This document shows positions 8,870-17,776 of a stretch of DNA of 64,000 nt, piece by piece (position 1 is the stretch's first letter; every line of letters starts with the position of its first letter). Location: the NCBI RefSeq assembly GCF_003003885.1, contig NZ_PVWN01000001.1, positions 186,001 to 250,000 of the forward strand. The letters run 5' to 3'. The notes below the pieces were generated by a model. That model ran no database searches, had not been told where the DNA came from, and saw only the letters and a program-made list of their open reading frames with translations. The stretch comes from Chlorogloea sp. CCALA 695. Lineage in GTDB: Bacteria; Cyanobacteriota; Cyanobacteriia; Cyanobacteriales; Chroococcidiopsidaceae. A program made the position numbers and the translations under genes.

Positions 8870-8953
8870 TTTTCCCCCCTTTTTCAAGGGGAGTCAAAAA
8901 GCGGTGTAGCTTGGCTTCCCGCTTTGTTGACGTGTTCTTGGGGGGATCTCTTA
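8870..8953. repeat. 84-bp hairpin-rich repeat, copy 1
   Basis: Starting TTTTCCCCCC and ending GGGGGGATCTCTTA, this element recurs at 54228-54311 with about nine differences by eye. It contains nested inverted repeats (CCCCTT/AAGGGG and outer C6/G6). It lies 13 bp past the gatB stop in the direction of gatB transcription, so it may act as a 3' UTR hairpin. The rest of 8631-8966 shows no gene. Confidence 0.75.
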
Positions 8954-8966
8954 CGGCAGATTACCG

Positions 8967-10451
8967 TTAACTATTCAACTTCTTAGCCATTAATTGATTA
9001 GTCAACTTTGGATCGGCGCGTCCTCCAGTTTGTTTAATCACTTGTCCTACAAAGAAGCCAATTAGCTTAGTTTTGCCATTGCGATACTGTTCTAATTCCT
9101 TGGGATTTGCAGCGACCACCTGCTCAATAATTACCTCTAATTCCCCAGTATCAGAAATTTGGATTAAACCTTTGCTTTCTACTAATTCTTTTGCTGAACC
9201 GCCTTTAGTTAGCAATTCTGGCAGAATATCTTTAGCAATTTTGCCACTAATTGTCCCTGATTCAATCAAATTAATTAATTCGGCTAAAATTGGCGGTTTA
9301 AGAGCAATTTGGGTAATATTGAGTTTATTTTGATTCAAATAACCCGCAATATCGCCCATAATCCAGTTAACAGCTTGTTTAGCGTTAGCACCCGCATTAA
9401 TTGTACTTTCAAAATACTCAGCAACGGCTCTTTCATCGGTCAAAACCCGTGCATCGTAAGCGGAAAGTTGAAAATCATTTTCGTATCGGCGGCGTTTGGC
9501 GGCGGGAAGTTCGGGTAATTCGGAGCGCCATTTTTCTAAGGTGGCTTTCGCGACTTCAATTGGTGCTAAATCTGGTTCGGGAAAATAACGATAATCGCTA
9601 GAACCTTCTTTGACACGCATACTAATAGTACGTTGGCTGCCTTCTTCCCACAGCCTCGTTTCCATAATAATGGGGCTTCCGGCTTCAATTGCTTTGGTTT
9701 GGCGCTCGATTTCGTACTCAATAGCTCGTTGAATGGCATTAAACGAGTTCATGTTTTTAATTTCTACTTTTGTGCCAAACTCTTTTTGTCCCACCGGACG
9801 CACGGAGATATTGACATCGCAACGCAGAGATCCTTCTTGCATATTGCCATCGCTGACACCCAAGTACAGCATTACCCGGCGCAATTCTTGGGCGTATTCT
9901 GCCGCTTCTACACCTGTTGTCATATCTGGTTCGGAGACAATTTCGACTAGAGGTACACCAGTGCGATTAAAGTCTACTAAGGAGTAAGTAGAACCGGATA
10001 AGCGATCGCTTCCTCCATGTACTAGCTTGCCTGCATCTTCTTCCATATGCAAGCGAGTAATGCCAATTTTTTTCCTTACAGGATTGCCATCAGCATCAAT
10101 TAATTCAATCTCCAGATAGCCATGCTCGACAATAGGCAAGTCGAATTGAGAAATTTGGTAGTTTTTGGGGGAATCGGGGTAAAAATACTGTTTGCGGTCG
10201 AATTTGCTATAGGGGGCAATTTGGCTATTTAAAGCCAGTCCCGCTTTAACGGCGTATTCGAGTACGCGCTCATTTAAAACGGGTAAAACGCCGGGATAAC
10301 CCATACAGACAGGACAAATATTCGTATTTGGCGGTGTACCAAATTCGGTTGAGCAGTTACAAAAAATCTTAGTGTTTGTTTTTAGCTGACAGTGGGTTTC
10401 TAAACCAATTACAGCTTCATATTGAGTTTTAACAGGAGTATCTGTAGTCAT
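8967..10451 (-). CDS. gatB: Asp-tRNA(Asn)/Glu-tRNA(Gln) amidotransferase subunit B
   Basis: The 494-residue product shows GatB hallmarks: [13 protein letters not shown] at the N-terminus, the zinc-type cysteines in [21 protein letters not shown], the signature [13 protein letters not shown], and the C-terminal YqeY-like tail with [17 protein letters not shown]. It is the subunit of GatCAB that binds tRNA and completes transamidation of misacylated Glu-tRNA(Gln) and Asp-tRNA(Asn), essential where GlnRS is absent. gatA and gatC are not in this window, as is usual for cyanobacteria, where these genes are dispersed. Start ATG at 10451. Confidence 0.97.
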   Translation of the reverse strand: MTTDTPVKTQYEAVIGLETHCQLKTNTKIFCNCSTEFGTPPNTNICPVCMGYPGVLPVLNERVLEYAVKAGLALNSQIAPYSKFDRKQYFYPDSPKNYQISQFDLPIVEHGYLEIELIDADGNPVRKKIGITRLHMEEDAGKLVHGGSDRLSGSTYSLVDFNRTGVPLVEIVSEPDMTTGVEAAEYAQELRRVMLYLGVSDGNMQEGSLRCDVNISVRPVGQKEFGTKVEIKNMNSFNAIQRAIEYEIERQTKAIEAGSPIIMETRLWEEGSQRTISMRVKEGSSDYRYFPEPDLAPIEVAKATLEKWRSELPELPAAKRRRYENDFQLSAYDARVLTDERAVAEYFESTINAGANAKQAVNWIMGDIAGYLNQNKLNITQIALKPPILAELINLIESGTISGKIAKDILPELLTKGGSAKELVESKGLIQISDTGELEVIIEQVVAANPKELEQYRNGKTKLIGFFVGQVIKQTGGRADPKLTNQLMAKKLNS

Positions 10452-10519
10452 ATTTCTATTTTAGATTGAACGCGAGAGCGACAATTAGGCTTTATAGGGA
10501 ATAATTACATTTTTTGCTT

Positions 10520-10553
10520 GCGAAGCTCTGCGAGCGCGCTTGCGCTTTGCGCT
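10520..10553 (+). repeat. GC-rich dispersed repeat, copy 1
   Basis: The stretch starting GCGAAGCTCTGCGAGCGCGC and continuing TTGCGCTTTGCGCTAC is found again, inverted and diverged, at 20311-20350. It sits in the gatB/PAP2 divergent intergenic region. Part of the same GC-rich motif appears near 45610-45640. Confidence 0.6.
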
Positions 10554-10593
10554 ACTAAAGCTGTACATCTATACAAGTTAACAAAGGTTTCTC

Positions 10594-11169
10594 ATGTCCT
10601 GGGTAAAAAATCTCGTACCCGTCCTTACGATGCTCTGTTGTACAACTATAGCTAATACTGCAAGCGCTGATTCTTTTGACCAAGATGTATCGCAATTTAT
10701 TTCTGATGAAGGTACGATTATCTACTTAGGAACGGGGATAGTTTTACCTTTGCTCTTAGATGGCAAAAATGGTAAAAACCAGTCTTTAAGGGTGGTAGAT
10801 TCCCTTGGTACGAGCTTACTTGTGTGCGAAGGATTAAAGGCTGTAACTGATGTTCAACGTCCTGATTCTGACGAGCGCGATAGTTTTCCTAGCTGTCATG
10901 CGACCTTAGCTTTTACGGTGGCGACCATGCAAAGTGAGTTTCAGCCTAAATATACGTTGCTTTGGTATGCGGGGGCAAGTGTGATCGCCTATTCAAGAGT
11001 AAATCTTAATCGCCACCGTTGGACGGAAGTATTAGCGGGTGCAGCTATTGGTTACGGCATTGCTAAATTAGAACTGAGTCAACCTAACGGACTACTTTTG
11101 TTTCCGATTATTGGTAGCGATAACGAAGGGGGAACAATAGTAGGGTTGCAAATGAGTAAGTCTTTTTAA
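10594..11169 (+). CDS. PAP2-superfamily phosphatase, exported
   Basis: The 191-residue protein begins with a Sec signal peptide, with likely cleavage after TASA near residue 25. It carries the three PAP2 phosphatase motifs: KAVTDVQRP (KxxxxxxRP), SFPSCHAT (usual PSGH, here PSCH) and SRVNLNRHRWTEV (SRxxxxxHxxxD, here with Glu at the last position). Known family role: dephosphorylation of lipid phosphates or other phosphomonoesters outside the cytoplasm. The Cys and Glu substitutions may alter but probably do not abolish activity. Its substrate is unknown. It stands alone, divergent from gatB. Confidence 0.85.
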   Translation: MSWVKNLVPVLTMLCCTTIANTASADSFDQDVSQFISDEGTIIYLGTGIVLPLLLDGKNGKNQSLRVVDSLGTSLLVCEGLKAVTDVQRPDSDERDSFPSCHATLAFTVATMQSEFQPKYTLLWYAGASVIAYSRVNLNRHRWTEVLAGAAIGYGIAKLELSQPNGLLLFPIIGSDNEGGTIVGLQMSKSF

Positions 11170-11172
11170 CGT

Positions 11173-11215
11173 GGGGAATTGGTAATTGGTAATTGGTAAT
11201 GGGGAATTGGTAATT
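11173..11215. repeat. short tandem repeats of GGTAATT
   Basis: GGGGAATTGGTAATTGGTAA and following bases consist of the heptamer AATTGGT repeated three times, then GGGG and a further unit. It is a cyanobacterial STRR-type heptamer array just after the PAP2 stop. Such arrays are known to vary in copy number between strains. Confidence 0.75.
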
Positions 11216-11227
11216 AAGCAAATCTTT

Positions 11228-11884
11228 TTAACTAGCTTTTGTTGCTACGCCAATAATATGCGGGGTGACAAGGGGAACTGGCGCTTGAAAATCTTGATAA
11301 TCAACCTTAGCAAAACCAGCATTTTTGATAGCTAACCCTGTTTCTCGATTGGGATTGCAACCATCGCCGATTATATTCCAAACTGGCTTAACTGTATTTT
11401 GTACCTGGCGCAAAAAAGTACCTTTTGGCGCAGCAATGTGTTCAATAAATAAAAAACGTCCACCGGGTTTTAGCACTCTTAAAACTTCCTGCAACGTCTT
11501 ATCTAAGCTAGGTACAGAACACAAAACTAATGTACTGACAACAGTATCGATACTATTATCGAGTGCGTTTATGTTTTCGGCGGAGTTTGTTTGAATTTCA
11601 ACACTCAAGCCTAATTTTTCGGCGGTTTTTTGCAAGTAAGAGTGCATAAACGGATTAGGTTCAACTCCAATCCAGCGAATATCAGTCGGATAGTAAGGAG
11701 CGTTAGCACCTGTACCAGCGCCAATTTCTAATATAGTGCCTTGTAAGTTTGTAAATAGAGCTAATTTGCGATCGCGGATCTTTTTTTCATATTCCACCGT
11801 TCCATTCGCCATTAACCAAGCAAATATCTTTTTGTACCAGTGAGTATTAATGCTATTTTGGGCTGAAGACTTTTCACTAACCAT
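11228..11884 (-). CDS. class I SAM-dependent methyltransferase (Methyltransf_11 type)
   Basis: Motif I ILEIGAGTGANAPYY, the acidic WIGVEPNPFM, the motif SIDTVVSTLVLCSVP and the post-motif VLKPGGRFLFIEH define a small-molecule methyltransferase. I chose the ATG at 11884 (218 residues) because the longer frame starting at 11932 would take its first residues (MLETLHCNV) from the 25-bp palindromic repeat at 11903-11927. The substrate is unknown. Relatives include arsenite/phospholipid/quinone-type methyltransferases, and nothing here decides among them. It is convergent with the PAP2 gene. Confidence 0.85.
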   Translation of the reverse strand: MVSEKSSAQNSINTHWYKKIFAWLMANGTVEYEKKIRDRKLALFTNLQGTILEIGAGTGANAPYYPTDIRWIGVEPNPFMHSYLQKTAEKLGLSVEIQTNSAENINALDNSIDTVVSTLVLCSVPSLDKTLQEVLRVLKPGGRFLFIEHIAAPKGTFLRQVQNTVKPVWNIIGDGCNPNRETGLAIKNAGFAKVDYQDFQAPVPLVTPHIIGVATKAS

Positions 11885-11902
11885 ATTTATATTCTTAGGT
11901 GT

Positions 11903-11927
11903 AGAGACGTTGCAATGCAACGTCTCT
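11903..11927. repeat. 25-bp palindromic repeat, copy 1
   Basis: AGAGACGTTGCA and its exact complement TGCAACGTCTCT flank one central base. The same palindrome is at 58260-58284 and, with one imperfect end, at 26498-26522. I recall it as a common cyanobacterial intergenic palindrome. Here it lies just upstream of the methyltransferase start, where it would form a hairpin in the leader. Confidence 0.9.
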
Positions 11928-11978
11928 AGCATTAGTTTTTAGATCGCACAAAATTCTTTTCTATGTGAATGACAAATA

Positions 11979-12239
11979 TCAAGCGTGAAGATTTGCTTGT
12001 TCCTGCAACCAAGGATCGACGGGTTCTCCATCGCGGCGACTCAATTGGACTTCTACTACCATCACCTCTTTGGAGCCTGGAGGCGCGGGTTTTTGCAGAA
12101 ATTTAACATTGTAATCCGCCGGGTTGTGATTGCGCTCCTTGAGCCAATCTTGTACCTTTGTAGTGGCAAATAATGATTGCCCTTGTTCAAACATTCGGGT
12201 AATCTGCATTTGGAGCGTGTAAGGATTTAATCTACCCAT
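11979..12239 (-). CDS. conserved hypothetical protein, 86 aa
   Basis: A small soluble protein without membrane segments, beginning MGRLNPYTLQMQITRMFEQG and ending in a charged stretch (SRRDGEPVDPWLQEQ). I do not recognise a named domain, though the composition and position look like a real cyanobacterial gene. It follows the Uma2 gene by 14 bp on the same strand, so the two are probably co-transcribed. No function can be proposed. Confidence 0.6.
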   Translation of the reverse strand: MGRLNPYTLQMQITRMFEQGQSLFATTKVQDWLKERNHNPADYNVKFLQKPAPPGSKEVMVVEVQLSRRDGEPVDPWLQEQANLHA

Positions 12240-12253
12240 AATTTCCTCTAAAG

Positions 12254-12985
12254 TTAGTTGGGATCGATGCCTAATTCTCGGAGTTTAGCTGCTAATTGCT
12301 GCGATCGCACTTTTTCTTGTTCTAACTCCTGCTGCGATTGTTCTAACTCTTGCTGCGACTGTTCTAACTCCTGCTGTGCTTGTTCTTTGGCGAGTTTTTC
12401 TTGTTCTCTAGAAGTTGCTAATTCTACATAAGTCGCAAATTTTTCGCCATTGGGTCCGTACAATTGCAACTCTGTACCCAACATATTAAATTTGATTCCT
12501 AATCTAGGGCTAACCCAATCTAGCATTTCCTCGATTACGTCTAATCGTCCGTCACGACGCAACCAACCGCTTAAATCGCCCTTAGCGGGGTCGTATAGAT
12601 AATATTCTTCCACACCGTAGCGATCGTAAAATACGAGCTTTTTGTCTAATCCTGTTTGCGTATTTCCGGGGGAACGAACTTCAAATACCACCTGTGGTGC
12701 AATATTTCCTTCTTTCCACTGCTGATAAGAACCGCGATCACCTTTTGGTCTACCCATAATTACCATAGCGTCTGGTGCGGCGCGGATAACATTGTTACCT
12801 TCTACGGGATACCACAACAAATCCCCAGCGATAAATACATTTTCATCGTTTTTAAACAGCCATTCCAAACCTTCTTTAATCGTAACTATCCAGCGAAACT
12901 GTTTAGTATTATCTGACATTGGTTCGCCGTCGCAATCTGGATAAACTATCTCAGTTTGATGGGTAGATTGTATTTGTGTAACCAT
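12254..12985 (-). CDS. Uma2-family (DUF820) putative endonuclease with coiled-coil tail
   Basis: Residues about 20-180 have the Uma2/PD-(D/E)XK pattern: AAPDAMVIMGRPKGDRGSY, PQVVFEVRSPGNT and KKLVFYDRYGVEEYYLYDP. Residues 190-235 form a glutamine- and glutamate-rich coiled coil with three tandem QQELEQS units, encoded by a small in-frame DNA repeat at about 12310-12375. The family is greatly expanded in cyanobacteria. A nuclease fold is known, but biological roles are not established. A second member is at 18536. Confidence 0.88.
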   Translation of the reverse strand: MVTQIQSTHQTEIVYPDCDGEPMSDNTKQFRWIVTIKEGLEWLFKNDENVFIAGDLLWYPVEGNNVIRAAPDAMVIMGRPKGDRGSYQQWKEGNIAPQVVFEVRSPGNTQTGLDKKLVFYDRYGVEEYYLYDPAKGDLSGWLRRDGRLDVIEEMLDWVSPRLGIKFNMLGTELQLYGPNGEKFATYVELATSREQEKLAKEQAQQELEQSQQELEQSQQELEQEKVRSQQLAAKLRELGIDPN

Positions 12986-13022
12986 TGCCTTACTCCTTAA
13001 AGTTAAGTAATTGGTCTATGAC

Positions 13023-15656
13023 TTAAGCTTGACTTAGCGTAGCTTTCAACTGAGTACGAGCGTATTCTAGGGCTTCGGGTAATTTACTTGCGTCCTTTCC
13101 TCCAGCTTGGGCTAAATTTGGTCTTCCACCACCGCCACCGCCACAAATTTTAGCGATTTCTCCCACAAATTTACCTGCTTGCAAGCCTTTTTTATTCACA
13201 TCAGGACTAAACGCTGCAACTAAGCTAACTTTGTCAATTTCCGGAACAGAACCTAATATTACTGCGCCTTTGCCGATTTTTTGCAGCAACCTTTCCGCCG
13301 CAATTTTTAAAGAGTCTGGCTCAACTTCTCCTATTTGGGCAACAATAATTTTGTAGTCGCCAATGGTTTGCGCTTCAGTTAGTAAAGTTTCCGATTTATG
13401 TAGGGTAAGTTCGGCTTTGAGTGATTCTAGTTGCTTTTGGGCGGTTTTAAGTTCTGTTTGTAAAACTGTGACTCGCATTGGCAATTCTTCTGGTTTTACC
13501 TTAAAGAATCCGCTTAGTTCCCTAACTACTTTATCGCGGACGTTTAAATAATCCAACACCGCCGCCCCTGCAACAGCTTCAATTCTCCTAACTCCTGACG
13601 AAATCCCGGTTTCAGAAACTATTTTAAATACGCCTATTTCCGCCGTATTTCGCACGTGAGTACCGCCACATAATTCCATCGATACGCCAGGAAAATCAAT
13701 TACTCGCACGACATCGCCGTACTTTTCCCCAAACATAGCGATCGCACCCTTGGCTTTAGCCTCTGCTATGGGCATTATCTCTATGTCTGCATGATGCGCT
13801 TCAGCTATCCATGTATTTACTTGGGCTTCTATTTGCTGCAACTCATCTAGGGTAATCAGACGTGGACAATTAAAGTCAAAACGCAGTCTATCAAAATCCA
13901 CCAACGATCCCGCTTGCGAAATAGAAGGATCGACAATCTTTTTTAAAGCTGCTTGTAATAGGTGAGTAGCGGTATGATTTGCTTGAGCGCGAAGACGACA
14001 AGTGCGATCAATTTGCGCCATCACAGGATCGCCTATTTTAAGCGTACCGCGTTCAATGCGTCCGTAATGAATGTAAATACCCAATTGCTGCTTAACGTCA
14101 TTAATAACAACGACTACACTATCTCCAGATAAGTAACCTCGATCGCCTATTTGTCCGCCAGACTCCGCATAAAATGGGGTTTGATCTAACAATACTTGTA
14201 CTTCACTTCCTGATTCTGCGACTTCTACTTGCTGACCGCCCGCAATTAATGTCATAACTTGAGCAGGAGTTGAAGGCTGAGTATAACCGAGAAACTGAGT
14301 AGCATTGATTCCCGATGCTAGTTGATTGAGCGAATTTGCAGTCAAATCGATAGTTTCGTGCGCTCCCTTAGAAGTGCCGATTTGAATTTCCATCTCATCC
14401 TCAAAGCCCTGTACATCAACGGGTACATTGTGTTCAAGAGCAATTTCTTGAGTTAGTTCTAAAGGAAAACCGTGCGTATCGTAGAGAATAAAAGCATCTT
14501 TACCAGAAATCTCTGTAGGCGACTTAGCCAATATATCGGCTAATAACTTTTCCCCTTTAGTTAGAGTTTTAAGAAAGTTAGCTTCTTCTCGTTGCAATTC
14601 ATTTTTAATTACAGTGGCTTTGGTGCGGACATTGGGGTAAGCAACTTCAGAGAGTGCGATCGCACTTTCAGCTACTTGAGTTGTAAACTCTCCTTGTATC
14701 CCCATCAATCGCCCGTGACGTACTACCCGACGAATCAAGCGGCGCAATATATAACCACGTCCAACATTAGAAGCTGTAATTCCATCAGCTATCATATGAA
14801 CTACAGCGCGGATATGATCGCCAATTACTTTAAGAGATATCTTAGTTTGTTCGTCACTTTGAACGTAATCAATCCCGGCAATTTCCGCCGCAGTTTTAAC
14901 AATTGGCTTAATTAGATCAGTTTCGTAGTTATTCGGGACTTGCTGAAGGATTTGCGCCATCCTTTCTAGTCCCATACCCGTATCAATATTTTTGTTTAAT
15001 AGCGGTGTTAGATTGCCTTCTACATCCCGGTTGTATTGCATAAATACTAGGTTGTAAAACTCAATAAACCGTGTATCGTCTTCTAAATCAATATTATCTT
15101 CGCCGCGTTCGGGGTGAAAGTCGTAATATATCTCTGAACAAGGGCCGCAAGGGCCTGTAGGGCCAGATACCCAAAAGTTATCATCTTCACCCATCCGCTT
15201 GATTCGCGCTTCTACAACGCCGATTTTGTCGCGCCAAATAGCATAAGCTTCATCATCATCTTCAAAGACGCTGACAACTAAGTTTTCGGGTTTGAGTCCA
15301 AATACTTGTGTTGATAATTCCCATCCCCAGGCGATCGCTTGTTCCTTAAAATAGTCTCCAAAGCTAAAGTTGCCCAACATCTCAAAAAACGTGTGATGCC
15401 TTGCTGTACGTCCTACATTTTCAATATCATTGGTACGGATGCACTTTTGAGAAGTAGTCGCCCGTTTATATTCCGGCTGCCTTTGTCCTAAAAAAATTGG
15501 TTTAAATGGCAACATTCCGGCGATCGTTAGCAGTACAGTCGGATCTTCTGGTACGAGAGACGCACTAGGTAAAATTTGATGCTGCTTTTGGGCGTAAAAC
15601 TCAAGAAATTTTGTCCGAATGTCGTTACCGCTAAGATACTGGAGAAGTGCAGCCAT
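13023..15656 (-). CDS. alaS: alanyl-tRNA synthetase
   Basis: The full-length 877-residue enzyme has an N-terminal class II catalytic core ([31 protein letters not shown]), the editing domain with HTATHLL and [13 protein letters not shown], and the C-terminal DHHA1/C-Ala region with [15 protein letters not shown]. It charges tRNA(Ala) and hydrolyses mischarged Ser- and Gly-tRNA(Ala). The start [10 protein letters not shown] agrees with the usual N-terminus. It precedes the Uma2 gene on the same strand by 37 bp. Confidence 0.98.
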   Translation of the reverse strand: MAALLQYLSGNDIRTKFLEFYAQKQHQILPSASLVPEDPTVLLTIAGMLPFKPIFLGQRQPEYKRATTSQKCIRTNDIENVGRTARHHTFFEMLGNFSFGDYFKEQAIAWGWELSTQVFGLKPENLVVSVFEDDDEAYAIWRDKIGVVEARIKRMGEDDNFWVSGPTGPCGPCSEIYYDFHPERGEDNIDLEDDTRFIEFYNLVFMQYNRDVEGNLTPLLNKNIDTGMGLERMAQILQQVPNNYETDLIKPIVKTAAEIAGIDYVQSDEQTKISLKVIGDHIRAVVHMIADGITASNVGRGYILRRLIRRVVRHGRLMGIQGEFTTQVAESAIALSEVAYPNVRTKATVIKNELQREEANFLKTLTKGEKLLADILAKSPTEISGKDAFILYDTHGFPLELTQEIALEHNVPVDVQGFEDEMEIQIGTSKGAHETIDLTANSLNQLASGINATQFLGYTQPSTPAQVMTLIAGGQQVEVAESGSEVQVLLDQTPFYAESGGQIGDRGYLSGDSVVVVINDVKQQLGIYIHYGRIERGTLKIGDPVMAQIDRTCRLRAQANHTATHLLQAALKKIVDPSISQAGSLVDFDRLRFDFNCPRLITLDELQQIEAQVNTWIAEAHHADIEIMPIAEAKAKGAIAMFGEKYGDVVRVIDFPGVSMELCGGTHVRNTAEIGVFKIVSETGISSGVRRIEAVAGAAVLDYLNVRDKVVRELSGFFKVKPEELPMRVTVLQTELKTAQKQLESLKAELTLHKSETLLTEAQTIGDYKIIVAQIGEVEPDSLKIAAERLLQKIGKGAVILGSVPEIDKVSLVAAFSPDVNKKGLQAGKFVGEIAKICGGGGGGRPNLAQAGGKDASKLPEALEYARTQLKATLSQA

Positions 15657-15733
15657 AATAATTTAATTAGGTTTGAACGTGAATCAATATTTTTGTGTGT
15701 ATTTGACAAAAAGTTTTGCTTTTACGGTGCATA

Positions 15734-15769
15734 ACAAAATGTCTCGTTTCTACAATGGTGACATTTTGT
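15734..15769. promoter_or_regulatory. inverted repeat upstream of the copper chaperone gene
   Basis: ACAAAATGTC at 15734-15743 and GACATTTTGT at 15760-15769 are perfect 10-bp complements separated by 16 bp. They lie in the divergent region between alaS and the Atx1-like gene. There is no T tract. It could be an operator for a dimeric or tetrameric regulator or a structured leader; I cannot assign a regulator. Confidence 0.45.
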
Positions 15770-15880
15770 AACTACTATTTTCGCATTTTGCCAGATTTTC
15801 CATTATCCAACTGTAGGGTAATGAGCAATCGCCTCTCTAAGCCTTAGAATTAAAGCCTGAAATATATTTAATGGTTTACT

Positions 15881-16084
15881 ATGGCGCTTAAACTCAAAGT
15901 CCCCAATATCATGTGTGATGGTTGTGGCGAAACAATTACTGACTCTATTCACACAATGGAACCCGATGCCAAAATTGAAGTAGATGTTCAAGCAAAAACT
16001 GTTACCGTAGAATCTGCCGCCTCCGAAGAAACTATTAAGCAAGCTATTGTCGCGGCTGGTTTCACTGTTGAAGGCTACCAGTAA
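15881..16084 (+). CDS. copper metallochaperone, ScAtx1-like HMA protein
   Basis: The 67-residue protein is a single heavy-metal-associated domain. It begins MALKLKVPNIMCDGCGETIT, with the metal-binding C-x2-C preceded by Met, and ends VAAGFTVEGYQ. It matches the length and layout of Synechocystis Atx1, which carries Cu(I) to the CtaA and PacS ATPases for plastocyanin and cytochrome oxidase. The loop histidine (His61) of Synechocystis Atx1 corresponds to Phe in AAGF here, so copper coordination may differ. It is monocistronic, with a strong terminator 20 bp after the stop. Confidence 0.85.
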   Translation: MALKLKVPNIMCDGCGETITDSIHTMEPDAKIEVDVQAKTVTVESAASEETIKQAIVAAGFTVEGYQ

Positions 16085-16104
16085 GGCTAACTTTTCTCCA
16101 TAAA

Positions 16105-16136
16105 ATAAAGAGACGCTTCTACAAACGTCTCTTTAT
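16105..16136. terminator. bidirectional terminator between Atx1-like gene and infC
   Basis: ATAAAGAGACG and CGTCTCTTTAT are perfect 11-bp complements around a 10-nt loop. The stem's own A and T ends give T runs on both strands. It separates two convergent genes, 16 bp from the infC stop. Confidence 0.8.
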
Positions 16137-16152
16137 AAATTATTTAATTATT

Positions 16153-16680
16153 CTATTTCTTCGGAGAAATTAGCATCATCATATTGCGCCCTTCTTTTTT
16201 GGGTGCTTGCTGCACTTCTCCAAAAGTCTGTAAATCTGTCGCCATGCGCTTTAGCAACGTTTCGGCTAAGTCACTATGCTGAATTTCTCGACCGCGAAAC
16301 ATGACTGTTGCTTTTACTTTGTCGCCGTCTTTAAGAAAACGCTCGGCTTGATTTATCCGCACCTTGTAATCATGCTCCTCAATTTTGTAGCGCATTTTTA
16401 CTTCCTTTACGTCGGCGGTGTGTTGCTTTTTCCTCGCCTCTCGCGCTTTCTTTTCTTGCTCAAATTTATATTTGCCGTAGTCCATAATTCGGCAAACTGG
16501 CGGTTCGGCTTTATCGCTCAACAATACTAAGTCTAGCCCTCTTTCTTCGGCTATAGTCATCGCCTCGGTGGGGGTAATAATTCCTAGCTGCGCCCCGTCA
16601 CTGTCGATTACTCGAATTTCCGGGAAGCGGATTCTTTCGTTTATTTGGGGTAAATCGCGTGTTCTTCTTTTTTCTATCAC
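16153..16680 (-). CDS. infC: translation initiation factor IF-3
   Basis: The 175-residue IF-3 has the N-terminal domain ([19 protein letters not shown]), the [16 protein letters not shown] signature and the C-terminal domain ending [11 protein letters not shown]. It binds the 30S subunit, checks the initiator tRNA and prevents premature 50S joining. The start is uncertain: the frame opens with GTG (16680) followed by ATA. Upstream in frame come only CCA, ACA, TTA, ATC and then a TAA stop. infC in other bacteria uses rare AUU-class starts for autoregulation, so ATA or ATC is possible. No clear ribosome-binding site is seen. Confidence 0.97.
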   Translation of the reverse strand: MIEKRRTRDLPQINERIRFPEIRVIDSDGAQLGIITPTEAMTIAEERGLDLVLLSDKAEPPVCRIMDYGKYKFEQEKKAREARKKQHTADVKEVKMRYKIEEHDYKVRINQAERFLKDGDKVKATVMFRGREIQHSDLAETLLKRMATDLQTFGEVQQAPKKEGRNMMMLISPKK

Positions 16681-16920
16681 TGGTGTTAAGATTTAATAGC
16701 AACTGTTTGTTAATGACCTAGCTTCAATTCAAGCTCGGAAAAAATTAACCATTGGCAGTATACTTCTTTCAAACTTTGATAGCCTAAAAAAAGTTGCACT
16801 CCGGTTTTAGTTAATCTGTATCAAACAGAATACTTCTTTGTACTTGCAATCTACCATAGCATTTTTTATCACAAAATTGCTAACGCATAAAGTAGGTTTT
16901 TTGTAAAGTTTTTGTTAATT

Positions 16921-17592
16921 TTAATGACTTAACCATTCATTTTGTTGATGCAAACAAGCAATAGCCTCATCGGTAGGGACTTGTTCAAAGCGCTCGTAAA
17001 AATTACTAACACTAAAAAAAGGTTCGGGGGTGTGGAGTGTAATCAAGACATCGCCGCGACTTTGTAACCAAGGGAGCAAGGAAAAGGGAGCAACGGGCGC
17101 ACACAGCCAAATTGCCGCAGGTTGGTAGATTTTTAACGATTGGGCTGCAACAGCTATAGTTAGCCCAGTAGCAATGCCATCATCAACAATAATAGCGATC
17201 GCACCAGTTAAATTAACATCAGGACAAGCGGGGCTGAATTGCTCGTTTTGCGCCTTAGCTGTAGTTAAAGCCGTATCTAGTACAGCTTGTCTATGTTGAG
17301 GCTTTCTAGGTACTTGGCTTTGCTCCCATAAGACATCTCCAAAGGCAGTTACCGCACCAATAGCAAGTTCGGGATTTTTGGGACGAGTAATTTTTTTAGC
17401 AACAATCGCGCTCATTGGGCATTTTAGCAAACGAGCGACAGGTAAAGCTACAGGTAATCCCCCTCGTGGTAAGCCATAGACTACTTGGGGCGGCATAATT
17501 GTGTATGCCGACATTTCGGTAATAGTAGTATAGATTGCTCTAGCTAACTGAATTCCGGCATCGGTGCGATCGCTAAAAAGTGGAGTTGACAT
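16921..17592 (-). CDS. phosphoribosyltransferase-family protein
   Basis: The 223-residue protein has the PRPP-binding motif AIIVDDGIATGLTI, and the N-terminal GLPRGGLPVALPVA followed by VAKKITRPKNPELAIGAV. This build matches the stand-alone phosphoribosyltransferases annotated as putative PRT or erythromycin-esterase-associated domains, not a specific purine or pyrimidine salvage enzyme. The substrate is unknown. It is transcribed divergently from the uracil-DNA glycosylase gene. Confidence 0.82.
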   Translation of the reverse strand: MSTPLFSDRTDAGIQLARAIYTTITEMSAYTIMPPQVVYGLPRGGLPVALPVARLLKCPMSAIVAKKITRPKNPELAIGAVTAFGDVLWEQSQVPRKPQHRQAVLDTALTTAKAQNEQFSPACPDVNLTGAIAIIVDDGIATGLTIAVAAQSLKIYQPAAIWLCAPVAPFSLLPWLQSRGDVLITLHTPEPFFSVSNFYERFEQVPTDEAIACLHQQNEWLSH

Positions 17593-17776
17593 AAATTAAG
17601 TGCGCCTAAATAAATGTAGCGGACTTACTTTTGATATTGACGGATTTGGGAGAAAAGTTAGCAGAATTGCTACTTTTGACATAGTTTGCTCGACAGAGTG
17701 CGGGGAACGCAATGAGTTTAAAATTAAAGCACACTAAAGTAGGATGCGATCGCGCTACGTAAGCAAATCAATCTCC

